IMG/VR virus record: IMGVR_UViG_3300035670_013259
Span: 1 to 31,672 of that record
DNA from: a virus
Reading direction: 5' to 3' (one strand)
DNA length: 31,672 bases
The translations under genes were made by a program, and so were the position numbers. Positions 12,750 through 20,648 of the stretch are shown one piece after another; position 1 is the first letter of the stretch; every line of letters starts with the position of its first letter. The notes below the pieces were generated by a model. It worked only from the letters and a program-made list of their open reading frames with translations. It did no database searches and had not been told where the DNA came from.

Positions 12750-13097
12750 ATGACCGAGAAGTCAGCAGCTCTCGTCGAGCTTGAAGCAGCCGCAGCCATC
12801 CACGGCTTCACCGTCCGCACCAGGGGCGACGGACGGCACGCGGCGGCGAAGTGCCAGGACTGCTGGCACATCTCCGAGAACGGCGGGGCAATCACTAGGC
12901 CCACCTACAAGGGAAACCTGCAAAAAGTCACCGTCGCCATTCAAGATCACGTCCACACCGAATGGACCGGGACGTTCCAAGAGTGCAAAGCCGAGGCCGG
13001 GCGTCGATCCCGAAACTCCCGAGAAGTCCTGCTCGCCGACCTTCTCCCCGACACGCCAATCGAACCTGTCATTGAATCCGAGGACGACTCGGCATAG
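12750..13097 (+). CDS. Hypothetical protein with CxxCWH motif
   Basis: A 115-residue protein. LVELEAAAAIHGFTVRTRGD forms a helix-strand start and AAKCQDCWHISENGG a possible metal site resembling the CQDCCWH of the protein at 2696. The C-terminal part is acidic (PIEPVIESEDDS). It is not overlapped with the previous gene (4-base gap). Function unknown. Confidence 0.6.
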   Translation: MTEKSAALVELEAAAAIHGFTVRTRGDGRHAAAKCQDCWHISENGGAITRPTYKGNLQKVTVAIQDHVHTEWTGTFQECKAEAGRRSRNSREVLLADLLPDTPIEPVIESEDDSA

Positions 13098-13143
13098 CAT
13101 TCACTCGTCGGGTGAAGTGTGCCCCGACCCACGCAGCAGCCGC

Positions 13144-13149
13144 TAACCT
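13144..13149 (+). promoter_or_regulatory. Possible -10 box for a leaderless lipoprotein mRNA
   Basis: TAACCT fits the actinobacterial TANNNT -10 pattern and lies 7 bases before the ATG of the lipoprotein gene, which has no ribosome binding site. This is the geometry of a leaderless transcript. No clear -35 is visible. A single short match, so only a suggestion. Confidence 0.4.
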
Positions 13150-13156
13150 GCCAGCC

Positions 13157-13402
13157 ATGCGACAAGTACTCGCCTCGCTCGCCCTCCTCGCCGGCTGCTC
13201 ATCAACACCCACCTCGACAGACCCAGACGTCGACTGGGACAAGTTCGCGCCCACCGTCAAGCAACGCATCGACACCGAAGCCAAAGCCAAGGACTGCGAA
13301 GCCCTGCAGACCGAATTCGACAGCGCCGAACTCAACCACCACGCAGACCTCATGGGCTACGTCGACGCCAAGATGAACGCCGCCGGCTGCTACGGCGGAT
13401 AG
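13157..13402 (+). CDS. Small lipoprotein, possible lysogenic conversion gene
   Basis: An 81-residue protein with a short signal peptide (MRQVLASLALLAGC) and a lipobox LAGC, so it would be acylated at Cys14 and anchored outside the membrane. The mature part is polar with two further Cys residues (KDCEA and AAGCYGG), perhaps a disulfide. The ATG at 13157 is chosen because it starts the signal peptide; a GTG at 13112 would bury it. Prophage lipoproteins often block superinfection by related phages or alter the host surface. A leaderless promoter may serve it separately from the lytic genes. No family recognised. Confidence 0.72.
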   Translation: MRQVLASLALLAGCSSTPTSTDPDVDWDKFAPTVKQRIDTEAKAKDCEALQTEFDSAELNHHADLMGYVDAKMNAAGCYGG

Positions 13403-13422
13403 CCCCCTCGAAGGAGGTGGCC

Positions 13423-13701
13423 GTGAACATCTACGGCACCTCCCACCAGCAGAAGCGCGACGCCCTCAAACCAACCGTCGACGCAGGCAACGGCATCTGC
13501 GCCGAAACAATCTGCCTCGAAGAACGCGACGGCCGCACACGCTGGATCAAACCCGGCACCCAATGGCACCTCGCCCACGACCCAACAGACCCCAGCCGAA
13601 CCACCTACCTCGGCCCAGCCCACGCCCGCTGCAACACCAGCGAAGGCGCAACCCGAGGCAACAGAGCAAGAAACAAACAAGAACGACGCTGGACCCTCTG
13701 A
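13423..13701 (+). CDS. HNH endonuclease
   Basis: A 92-residue HNH nuclease. Visible are QWHLAHDP (first His pair), LGPAHARCN (the N-H part with a His and Asn/Cys) and two Cys residues earlier (CAETIC) for zinc. HNH proteins next to the terminase genes assist DNA packaging in several HK97-like phages. The GTG at 13423 is chosen because AAGGAGG (13411-13417) lies 5 bases upstream; the GTG at 13417 overlaps this site. Confidence 0.85.
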   Translation: MNIYGTSHQQKRDALKPTVDAGNGICAETICLEERDGRTRWIKPGTQWHLAHDPTDPSRTTYLGPAHARCNTSEGATRGNRARNKQERRWTL

Positions 13702-13712
13702 AATTTTTTCAG
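13698..13712. other. AT-rich inverted repeat at the early/packaging boundary
   Basis: CTGAAATTTTTTCAG has 6-base arms (CTGAAA/TTTCAG) and contains a run of six T. It overlaps the HNH stop codon. It is striking in this GC-rich genome and sits where gene style changes. It could weakly terminate transcription or be a regulator site. About 45 bases of non-coding sequence follow before the next gene. Confidence 0.4.
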
Positions 13713-13759
13713 AACCACCACCCGGCCAGACCCCGGCCTCTTGCAGAATCCCCCTCCGA

Positions 13760-15094
13760 GTGAACGGCGGTGTTTGTTCAGTGAACGCGACGCCTGGCTC
13801 TCTGGAGGATCTGCAGGTCCCGATCGCTGATCTTGAGCACTTTGGCGGGAATCCTCGGCGTGGCAATGTCGCTGTGATCGTGGAGTCGCTGCGGGTGAAC
13901 GGTCAGTACCGTCCGGTCGTTGTGAATCGCCGGACGATGGAGGTCCTGGCGGGTAATCACACGTTGCGTGCTGCGCGTGAGCTCGGGTGGGAGACGATCG
14001 CTGCGACGTTCGTTGACGTTGACGATGCGACGGCGAAGCGGATTGTCCTGATCGACAATCGCGCCAATGATGTCGCCGGGTATGACGACGAGGCGCTGCT
14101 AGAGCTGCTGCAGTCGGTTGATGGCCTGGCGGGTACGGGTTTCACGGACGATGATCTTGCGGAGCTGCTGGCGGCGTGCACGAAGGTTCCGCCGACTCAC
14201 AGCGACCCGGACTCGGTGCCGGATCCGCCGGCCAAGGCCATCTCTGTCGTGGGTGATGTGTGGCTACTCGGGCCGCACCGGCTGGCGTGCGGGGATTCGA
14301 CGGACGTTGCTGTGTGGGATCGCCTCCTGGGTGATGACCGGCCGGTTGGCGTTTGGACGGATCCGCCTTATGGCGTCAACTACGTGGGCGGCACGAAGGA
14401 CGCGTTGACCATCAAGAACGACGGCCACGACATCGTGGCGTTGGAGTCGTTGCTGCGGTTGGCGTTCTCGGCGGCGTTGGAGAAGGTTGCGCCTGGCGCG
14501 GTGTTCTACGTTGCGGCGCCTGCTGGTCCTCAGACGCTCGCGTTCGGGAAGGTCCTCACTGATCTGAAGCTATGGCGTCAGACGTTGGTGTGGGTCAAGA
14601 ACACGTTCGTGCTCGGCCGGTCGGACTACCACTACCAGCACGAGATGATCTATGCCGGCGAGGCTGAGGCTGAGGCGGCTGCCGGCGAGGGCGACGAAGT
14701 GGTCGAGGTTGTCGACCATGACGCGCTCTACTACGGGTTCGCTGCTGGGGGGGGGCGTCGAGGTCGGGGATCGGCCGGTTGGTACGGACCGAACAACGCC
14801 AGCACGGTTCTCGAGTTCCCGAAGCCCGCCGCGAACAAGGTTCATCCGACGATGAAACCCGTCGACCTGATTGTGGCGTGCCTGGAGAACTCGACACCGA
14901 ATGGCGGCATCGTTGCCGATCCGTTCGGCGGCTCGGGCTCGACGCTCATCGCATGCCACATGGCTGGTCGGGTCGGCCGGCTGATCGAGCTGGATCCACG
15001 CTACGTCGACGTGATCTGCCGCCGCTATCAGGAGGTCACCGGGATCGTGCCGGTGCTCGAAGCGACGGGTAAGTCCCGTGACTTCACAGTCTGA
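13760..15094 (+). CDS. ParB-like domain fused to a DNA methyltransferase
   Basis: A 444-residue protein. Residues about 18-140 form a ParB/Srx-like domain (IADLEHFGGNPRRG, LAGNHTLRAARELGW, VLIDNRAND). The second part is an amino-methyltransferase of the beta class: catalytic DPPY at 201-204, then HPTMKPVDL and the SAM-binding DPFGGSGST at 387-395. It should methylate adenine-N6 or cytosine-N4 in host or phage DNA. An acidic insert (about 301-321) and a run GGG (330-332) encoded by a G9 tract (14747-14755) interrupt it. GTG at 13760 is used; a GTG at 13781 is possible, and neither has a clear ribosome binding site. Confidence 0.9.
   Translation: MNGGVCSVNATPGSLEDLQVPIADLEHFGGNPRRGNVAVIVESLRVNGQYRPVVVNRRTMEVLAGNHTLRAARELGWETIAATFVDVDDATAKRIVLIDNRANDVAGYDDEALLELLQSVDGLAGTGFTDDDLAELLAACTKVPPTHSDPDSVPDPPAKAISVVGDVWLLGPHRLACGDSTDVAVWDRLLGDDRPVGVWTDPPYGVNYVGGTKDALTIKNDGHDIVALESLLRLAFSAALEKVAPGAVFYVAAPAGPQTLAFGKVLTDLKLWRQTLVWVKNTFVLGRSDYHYQHEMIYAGEAEAEAAAGEGDEVVEVVDHDALYYGFAAGGGRRGRGSAGWYGPNNASTVLEFPKPAANKVHPTMKPVDLIVACLENSTPNGGIVADPFGGSGSTLIACHMAGRVGRLIELDPRYVDVICRRYQEVTGIVPVLEATGKSRDFTV
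14747..14755 (+). repeat. Homopolymeric G9 tract within the methyltransferase gene
   Basis: Nine G in a row in frame as three glycine codons. Loss or gain of one base would frameshift the gene before the SAM-binding motif; one shifted frame stops at 14855 and the other reads on to about 15072. Such tracts are classical phase-variation switches in methyltransferase genes, though here this is only inferred. Confidence 0.95.
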
Positions 15095-15500
15095 GGAGCG
15101 ACGGGCGAAGGCTCTCGAGCTCCACCTGGCTGGTGTTTCCTACGCCGAGATCGCCAAGGCTGTCGGGTATGCGTCGAAGTCTGGCGCCCACAAGGCGGTG
15201 CAAGAGGCGCTTGCTGCAGCCCGGCCAGAGCCGGGCGTACCGGCTTCGCTTCCAGAATCGCAGCTGGCGCGGCTCGACGCGATGCTGAAGGGCCTTTGGC
15301 CGGCAGCACGTCGCGGGGACGTGCACGCCGTGGATCGTGTCCTGAAGATCGAGGCTGAGCGGCGCGAGATTGAGGCGCGGATGGCGCTCGCCGCAACTGT
15401 CAGCGGGCCGGCTCCAGCGAAGAAGGAGACCCCACTCGATGAGCTCAGGGACCGGCGGGCGCGGCGCAACTCCGGCGCCAAGCCTGCGCGTCGCGCCTAA
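15078..15500 (+). CDS. Small terminase subunit
   Basis: A 140-residue protein whose N-terminal half is a helix-turn-helix (RRAKALELHLAGVSYAEIAK, VGYASKSGAHKAVQEAL) as in phage small terminases, followed by helical LARLDAMLKGLWPAARRGDV and a basic C terminus. It would recognise phage DNA for packaging. GTG at 15078 overlaps the methyltransferase end by 17 bases. Its 3' end overlaps the large terminase start by about 60 bases in another frame. Confidence 0.82.
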   Translation: MTSQSEERRAKALELHLAGVSYAEIAKAVGYASKSGAHKAVQEALAAARPEPGVPASLPESQLARLDAMLKGLWPAARRGDVHAVDRVLKIEAERREIEARMALAATVSGPAPAKKETPLDELRDRRARRNSGAKPARRA

Positions 15501-16896
15501 GGCCGCACGGTCTGACCACGAGGACGCCTGCTTCCTCGCCGATGGGTACGGGCTGACACCCGACGACTGGCAGTCCGACGTGCTCTCCGACTGGATGGGC
15601 CGGACCCGTGCCGGCAAGTGGGCCGCTGGCGTGTGTGGCCTCTCTGTGGCGCGGCAGAACGGCAAGAACGCGTGCATCGAGATCCGCGAACTTTTCGGGA
15701 TGATCGAGCTCGGCGAGAAGTTCCTGCACACCGCCCACCAGGTCAAGACGGCCCGCAAGGCGTTCAAGCGTCTGCAGCACTTCTTCGGTGAAGACGTCAA
15801 CGACCCGCACGCGAAGTTCCCAGAGCTGAACGCGCTCGTCACAGAACTGCGGAAGACGAACGGGCAAGAGGCGATCGTCCTCTCGAACGGCGCATCGATC
15901 GAGTTCGTGGCCCGTTCACGCGGCTCAGCGCGCGGATACACGGTCGACGTGCTCGTGCTTGACGAGGCTCAGGAACTCAACGACGAGCAGCTCGAGGCGC
16001 TCAAGCCAACGATCTCGGCCGCGCCGACACGGAACCCACAAACGATCTACACCGGCACACCACCGAACCCTGAAAAGGGTCAACTCGGGCTGGTGTTTCG
16101 ACGGGTGCGTGCCCGAGCGAAAGCGAAGCGGCCACGCATCGCCTTCACCGACTACGGCGTCCCTGACGGTCCCATGCCGGACGTGGACGACAAGGCAGTT
16201 TGGCGGCAAACGAACCCAGCCACGGTTGTCGGGCGGCTGCTGATGTCAGCGATCGAGGACGAACGCGCCGACATGAGCGATGACGGTTTCGCTCGGGAGC
16301 GGTGCGGATGGTGGGGAGACCCCGACGACTCGAACGGCACGGGCGTGTTCTCACCGGGCAAGTGGGCAAAGCTCGCGGCCGACCGTGAAGAGGCGCCCAT
16401 CCCGGCATCGCTGGGGATCGCTGCCGACGTCGATCAGGTGTGGCTTTCCCTCGGGGCAGCATCCACAGACGAGACCCCGCACCTTGGGTCAGTGCTCAGG
16501 GTCCGTGCCGACGAACAGCTCGAGCACTTCGTCGCCGAAGTTGCGCGCATCCAGTCCGAAAACAACTACCTGCCCGTCGCGATCGATGCGAAGGGCCCCG
16601 CCGGCTACCTGATTGAGTACCTCGAGGAAGCCGGCGTAACCCTGTCGCTTGGCGGCTTGGACGACCTTGTCCAAGCATCGGCCGGCCTTCACCGGGCTGT
16701 GGAGGACGGCACAGTCGAGCATGGCGACTACGACGCGCTCAATGCTGCGGCCGCGGCCGCAGGGTGGCGCAACATCGGCGACCGTCGCGTATTCGCTCGA
16801 CGGTTCGGCGAGATCTCCATGTTGGAGGCCGTCGCGTGGGCACTGTGGGTGACCAAGCGTGAACCCACCTACGACATCGAGGACTCGTACCTGTGA
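15439..16896 (+). CDS. Large terminase subunit
   Basis: A 485-residue packaging ATPase/nuclease (Terminase_1 type). An adenine-binding WQ (residues 44-45), a Walker A variant LSVARQNGKN (68-77) and Walker B VLVLDEAQ (171-178) are visible. The C-terminal nuclease part carries acidic residues in IAADVDQVWLSLGA and VAIDAKGPAGYL. The ATG at 15439 has AAGGAG 10 bases upstream and overlaps the small terminase gene, as is common. It translocates DNA into the prohead and cuts it. Confidence 0.95.
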   Translation: MSSGTGGRGATPAPSLRVAPKAARSDHEDACFLADGYGLTPDDWQSDVLSDWMGRTRAGKWAAGVCGLSVARQNGKNACIEIRELFGMIELGEKFLHTAHQVKTARKAFKRLQHFFGEDVNDPHAKFPELNALVTELRKTNGQEAIVLSNGASIEFVARSRGSARGYTVDVLVLDEAQELNDEQLEALKPTISAAPTRNPQTIYTGTPPNPEKGQLGLVFRRVRARAKAKRPRIAFTDYGVPDGPMPDVDDKAVWRQTNPATVVGRLLMSAIEDERADMSDDGFARERCGWWGDPDDSNGTGVFSPGKWAKLAADREEAPIPASLGIAADVDQVWLSLGAASTDETPHLGSVLRVRADEQLEHFVAEVARIQSENNYLPVAIDAKGPAGYLIEYLEEAGVTLSLGGLDDLVQASAGLHRAVEDGTVEHGDYDALNAAAAAAGWRNIGDRRVFARRFGEISMLEAVAWALWVTKREPTYDIEDSYL

Positions 16897-16916
16897 ACCC
16901 GACCCGGAGGTCACCC

Positions 16917-17066
16917 ATGCGTGCAGTCACCCGCGCTATCGTGCAGGCTCAGGGCGTTGCCGGTGTCGTGTCTATCGCGGCCGGCGCGTACCTCCTGGCG
17001 GGTCTCGGTGTCGCGCTCCTGCTGGCCGGTGTTGCGCTTCTGGTCGGCGCTTGGAGCAGCCGATGA
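16917..17066 (+). CDS. Small membrane protein between terminase and portal
   Basis: A 49-residue very hydrophobic protein (VVSIAAGAYLLAGLGVALLL, then AGVALLVGAWS), likely two short membrane spans or one long one. GGAGG (16906-16910) lies 6 bases before the ATG and the stop overlaps the portal start (ATGA), so it is likely real. Small membrane genes occur at this point in several actinophage genomes without a known role. Confidence 0.68.
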   Translation: MRAVTRAIVQAQGVAGVVSIAAGAYLLAGLGVALLLAGVALLVGAWSSR

Positions 17067-18589
17067 CGTGGCCCTTTGCCCGCCGGTCCGTTGACCACGA
17101 CGCGCTCCTGGCCACGAGAACTGGCCTGCGCTCCAATGCCAACGGCCGCGTCACACGCAACGACGCGCTCCGCCATTCCGCGGTGTGGGCGTGCCTGCGG
17201 CTACGCGCTGACCTCATGTCGACGATGCCCGTTGACGTGTTCCGCCGCGTTGACGGTGTGCAGGTCGAGCAGACCAAGCCACCCGTGATCGTGGCGCCGG
17301 GTGCCCCGCTCGCGGCCGGACAGGCCCCGATGTCGTGGACCGAATGGTTCTACGCCACGCAGATCGATCTCGACTCGGTCGGCAACACGTTCGGCATCAT
17401 CACGGCGCGCGACGGCCAAGGGCGACCATCCCAGATGGAGCTCGTCGAAGCGTCGACCGTGACCGTGATCGGCAAGGGCGCGCAGATCACCAAGTACCGG
17501 ATCGGTCAGGTCGAGTACGAGCCACAGGACGTCTGGCACGAGCGTCAGTTCGTTGCCTCCGGCGTGCCACTCGGTTTGTCCCCGATCGCCTACGCGGCGA
17601 TGACCCTGAATGTCGGGATCTCGGCGCGTGAGTTCGCCGCTGCGTGGTTCTCAAACTCCGCAGTCCCCAGCGGTCACTTGAAGAACTCCGAGCGTGTCCT
17701 GAACAAGGCCGAAGCTGCCAGCACCAAGGCGAACTTCAAGGCCTCCGTCGCCGCCGGCGACGTGTGGGTATCGGGCCGCGACTGGGAGTTCGAGATGCTC
17801 GCGGCCAAGGCCAGCGAGTCACAGTTCCTCGAGTCCTACGGCGCGACCATCCTGGACATCTGCCGATTCCTGGGCGTCCCCGGCGACATGATCGACGCCG
17901 AAGTCGCCAGCGGTTCGATCACGTATGCGAACGTGACACAGCGCAACCTGCAGCTGCTGATCATGAACATCGGTCCGGCCATCTACCGCCGCGAGGACGC
18001 GATCTCGCGTGGCCTGCTCGCCGCCCCCAGGTACATCAAGCTCAACCCATCGGCGCTCCTACGCATGGACGTGAAGTCCCGCTACGACGCCCACAAGGTT
18101 GCCATCGATTCGAGGATCTACCCGCCGTCACGGGCGCTGGATCTGGAGAACATGGCGCCGCTGACGCCGGAGGAAGAGGCCGAGTTCGCTCGCCTGTTTC
18201 CAGTCAAAGCGCAGACGCCAGCAGCGCAGACGCTGAAGTCGCAGCCGATTGAGCAGAACTTCCGGATCGAGATGCCTGCTGTCGATCTGCCTGACGTCCG
18301 CATGGAGGTCCACACCCCCGACGTTGTCGTCGAAGCGCCTGACGTCCGTGTCGACAACCATGTCCACGTGCCGCGCCAGGCCGCGCCAGAGGTTCGAATC
18401 GAGCCTGCTGCCGTGTCAGCGCCGAACGTTCACGTCGACGTTCACGTGCCGGAACAGCAGCCGCCCGACGTCCGAGTCGACGTGAACAACGACGTGAAGC
18501 CCGCCGAGGTTGTCCTTCCGAAGCGACGCCGCAAGGTCATCCACGACACGCAGGGGCGTGTCACTGAAACTATCGAGGAGGACATGTGA
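17063..18589 (+). CDS. HK97-family portal protein with extended C-terminal repeat tail
   Basis: A 508-residue portal: VTRNDALRHSAVWACLRLRA, DLMSTMPVDVF, FYATQIDLDSVGNTFGII, GLSPIAYAAMTLNVGISARE, and LGVPGDMIDAEVASGSITYA near the clip/stem part. It forms the dodecameric DNA gate of the head. The last hundred residues form an unusual tail of valine/aspartate repeats (PDVRMEV, PDVVVEA, PDVRVDN, PEVRIEP, PNVHVDV, PDVRVDV), then a basic end (KRRRKVIHD). ATG at 17063 overlaps the upstream stop. Confidence 0.94.
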   Translation: MTWPFARRSVDHDALLATRTGLRSNANGRVTRNDALRHSAVWACLRLRADLMSTMPVDVFRRVDGVQVEQTKPPVIVAPGAPLAAGQAPMSWTEWFYATQIDLDSVGNTFGIITARDGQGRPSQMELVEASTVTVIGKGAQITKYRIGQVEYEPQDVWHERQFVASGVPLGLSPIAYAAMTLNVGISAREFAAAWFSNSAVPSGHLKNSERVLNKAEAASTKANFKASVAAGDVWVSGRDWEFEMLAAKASESQFLESYGATILDICRFLGVPGDMIDAEVASGSITYANVTQRNLQLLIMNIGPAIYRREDAISRGLLAAPRYIKLNPSALLRMDVKSRYDAHKVAIDSRIYPPSRALDLENMAPLTPEEEAEFARLFPVKAQTPAAQTLKSQPIEQNFRIEMPAVDLPDVRMEVHTPDVVVEAPDVRVDNHVHVPRQAAPEVRIEPAAVSAPNVHVDVHVPEQQPPDVRVDVNNDVKPAEVVLPKRRRKVIHDTQGRVTETIEEDM

Positions 18590-19026
18590 GCAAGTCCAAT
18601 ACGTTCGAGAACGAGCTGCTGCTGCACATCTTCAACAACAGCGACATCGCGAACATCGGCGACGCCGCGGGGCTTCAGAACAGTGCTGCCGCCGGCTCCC
18701 TCTACTTGTCGCTGCACACGGCCGATCCCGGCGAGGCGGGCACTGCGACCACGAACGAGATCTCCTACACGGGTTACGCCCGTCAGGCGGTGGCCCGCTC
18801 GTCCGCGGGCTTCACCGTTTCGGGCAACTCGGTCACGTTGACGAACAACGTCGACTTTCCCGAGATGACTGGCGGCACTGGCGGCACCGTGACGCACTTC
18901 GCGGTCGTCAAGGAAGTCTCAGGCGCATCGGTGATCCTGTACTCAGGCACAACCGACCCGGACATTCTGATCTCCACCGGCGTGACCCCTCGGCTCAAGC
19001 AAGCCACCAGCATCACTGAGGACTGA
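18586..19026 (+). CDS. Phage structural protein of the LHTADPGEAG type
   Basis: A 146-residue beta-rich protein with SLYLSLHTADPGEAG, ISYTGYARQAVARSSAGFTV and MTGGTGGTVTHFAVV, a layout known from small virion proteins of phages of many hosts, usually found among structural genes. The exact role is not settled; a head or tail decoration protein is possible. GTG overlaps the portal stop (GTGA). Confidence 0.68.
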   Translation: MSKSNTFENELLLHIFNNSDIANIGDAAGLQNSAAAGSLYLSLHTADPGEAGTATTNEISYTGYARQAVARSSAGFTVSGNSVTLTNNVDFPEMTGGTGGTVTHFAVVKEVSGASVILYSGTTDPDILISTGVTPRLKQATSITED

Positions 19027-19031
19027 TCCTC

Positions 19032-20447
19032 GTGGCGTTCGGGAACATCTCGACGCTTTACCTGCCAATCGCAGCGAACGCAGGTTCGTCTCAGTGGGGC
19101 ACAGACGTCCGAAAGCTGCTCGACGCCGCTGACGGAACAAGCGATAGCACTACTACAACGAACCACGGCACGGGCGGGCAGGTCACCCGGACGGCAGACC
19201 CGTACTCAGCGTCGTCAACTGACGGCACCGAGGCGAACTTTGGGTGGGCGGTCACACCGTCAGACATGAACTCCGTTGCGGGTGCACGCCGGTTCTACCC
19301 TGCCGGTAACCATGTCGCGACCGTGCGGCTCGGCCACAACGGAGCGCTTGCCGCCAACGCCACGTTGACCATGTTCGCCTACCGTGTCGGAAACGCCGCT
19401 GGCGGGCGGGCACGGACCCTTCTCGGTTCCGCGACGAGTGCGTCCATCCAACTTCCAGCCGCGTCGGGTCAGGCCACATTCACGGTCACCCTGGCCCTAG
19501 GCGAAGTGATCTTTGAGGTCGACGAAACGATCCAATACTCGTTCGAGATCGCCGCTCCGGGCGTCGCGATCACGGGCAAGATTGTCACGCTCTTTACCGG
19601 AACAACGTCAAGCGTTGTGGGCCGGGTGGACACCCCGACACTCAAGGTCTTGGCCGACACGACCGGCACAAGCAACGACAGCGTAGGAACGGCTAGCGGT
19701 GTCGTAGGCAAGGTTCTGAACACGACCGGCACAAGCAACGACAGCGTAGGAACGGCTAGCGGAGCCCTCGGTGCACAGGCCGCGCTTGCTGGCGCGGCAT
19801 CGGGCAGCGGTGCGGCTTCCGGCGTTCTCAACGCTACGGCTGGGCTATCGGGAACGGCTGGCGGTGTGGCCGACGCCTTGGCTGTTGTCGGCGCATCTGC
19901 GGGTCTCGTTGGCTCGGCCAACGGTGCGGGCAGTTCCTCCGGCGTTCTGGGTGCGACTGCGGGGCTAGTCGGGCTCTCCGGCGGCGGCTCTGAGGCTTCG
20001 GGATCCTTGTCCGCATTCGCGGCCATGTCCGGTTCTTCAGCCGGGACGTGCATCGTCCTTGGCCAGCCAAGCTCGCTATCGGGAACGACCGGCTCAGCCT
20101 CGGGAACCGGAGCAGGGCTCGGCGTCATGGGTGCCGTCGTGGGCACAGTCGGGACAGTGAACATTGGCGGTGACGCGCCCTCTGACTACTCCCCGAACGA
20201 TGAAGCAAGGTCGATCACGGGCGAGGTCCTGCACCACGAGACCGGCGCACCGATCGAAGCTGCGACCGTCCGACTCATCCGGGACAGTGACGGCCTGCTC
20301 TGCGCCACCGGAAGCACAGGACCGGGGGGCTTGTACACCTTCCTGCGCGGGTCAACGGACCCGAACACTTACCACGTCACAGCTGACTACGACGACGCCG
20401 GGACACAAGTCCACGGGATCAGCGACCGAGGTCTCGTGCCGTCATGA
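19032..20447 (+). CDS. Repeat-rich structural protein (possible head fibre or decoration protein)
   Basis: A 471-residue protein. Residues 1-205 look like a beta-sandwich domain (ISTLYLPIAANAGSSQWG; NHVATVRLGHNGALAANATL). Residues about 209-375 are low-complexity Gly/Ala/Ser repeats of about 21 residues, with periodic TASG, AASG and GLSG turns. The C-terminal 80 residues are a carboxypeptidase-regulatory/Ig-like unit (SITGEVLHHETGAPIEAATV). Such architecture suggests a flexible surface fibre exposing a terminal domain. It sits between portal and protease, an unusual place. The GTG at 19032 lies 6 bases after the upstream stop. Confidence 0.7.
   Translation: MAFGNISTLYLPIAANAGSSQWGTDVRKLLDAADGTSDSTTTTNHGTGGQVTRTADPYSASSTDGTEANFGWAVTPSDMNSVAGARRFYPAGNHVATVRLGHNGALAANATLTMFAYRVGNAAGGRARTLLGSATSASIQLPAASGQATFTVTLALGEVIFEVDETIQYSFEIAAPGVAITGKIVTLFTGTTSSVVGRVDTPTLKVLADTTGTSNDSVGTASGVVGKVLNTTGTSNDSVGTASGALGAQAALAGAASGSGAASGVLNATAGLSGTAGGVADALAVVGASAGLVGSANGAGSSSGVLGATAGLVGLSGGGSEASGSLSAFAAMSGSSAGTCIVLGQPSSLSGTTGSASGTGAGLGVMGAVVGTVGTVNIGGDAPSDYSPNDEARSITGEVLHHETGAPIEAATVRLIRDSDGLLCATGSTGPGGLYTFLRGSTDPNTYHVTADYDDAGTQVHGISDRGLVPS
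19657..19762. repeat. 43-bp direct repeat within the repeat-rich gene (period 63 bp)
   Basis: The sequence at 19657-19699 recurs exactly at 19720-19762. It encodes TTGTSNDSVGTASG, so the period is 21 residues. The exact identity of the DNA points to a recent duplication in a gene region able to change length. Confidence 0.95.
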
Positions 20448-20635
20448 GTGCCGATGTGTTCGTCCTTCCGTCGCCAACACCGACGCTGTACGCCTTCCCT
20501 TCCCAACTCCACCCCTCACCCCCGGCGTCTACAGGCGGCGCACCAGGGCGGGACTTCCGCCCGTACCAGCCATTCCCTTTCGAACCAGTCAGACCGGATG
20601 ACGAGATCCGTCTCGCGGTCCTCGGAGCCATCTGA
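20444..20635 (+). CDS. Small proline-rich hypothetical protein
   Basis: A 63-residue protein rich in Pro and Phe (FVLPSPTPTLYAFPSQLHPS, FRPYQPFPFEPVRPDDEIRL). ATG overlaps the stop of the repeat-rich gene (ATGA). It could be a short structural or attachment peptide belonging to that gene's module. No family recognised. Confidence 0.55.
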   Translation: MSADVFVLPSPTPTLYAFPSQLHPSPPASTGGAPGRDFRPYQPFPFEPVRPDDEIRLAVLGAI

Positions 20636-20648
20636 TGAAGGAGCGACC

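Noticed and set aside
19469-20164. Proline-rich 231-residue frame on the minus strand
   Set aside because: It arises from the Gly/Ala/Ser repeats on the plus strand and has no credible start context.
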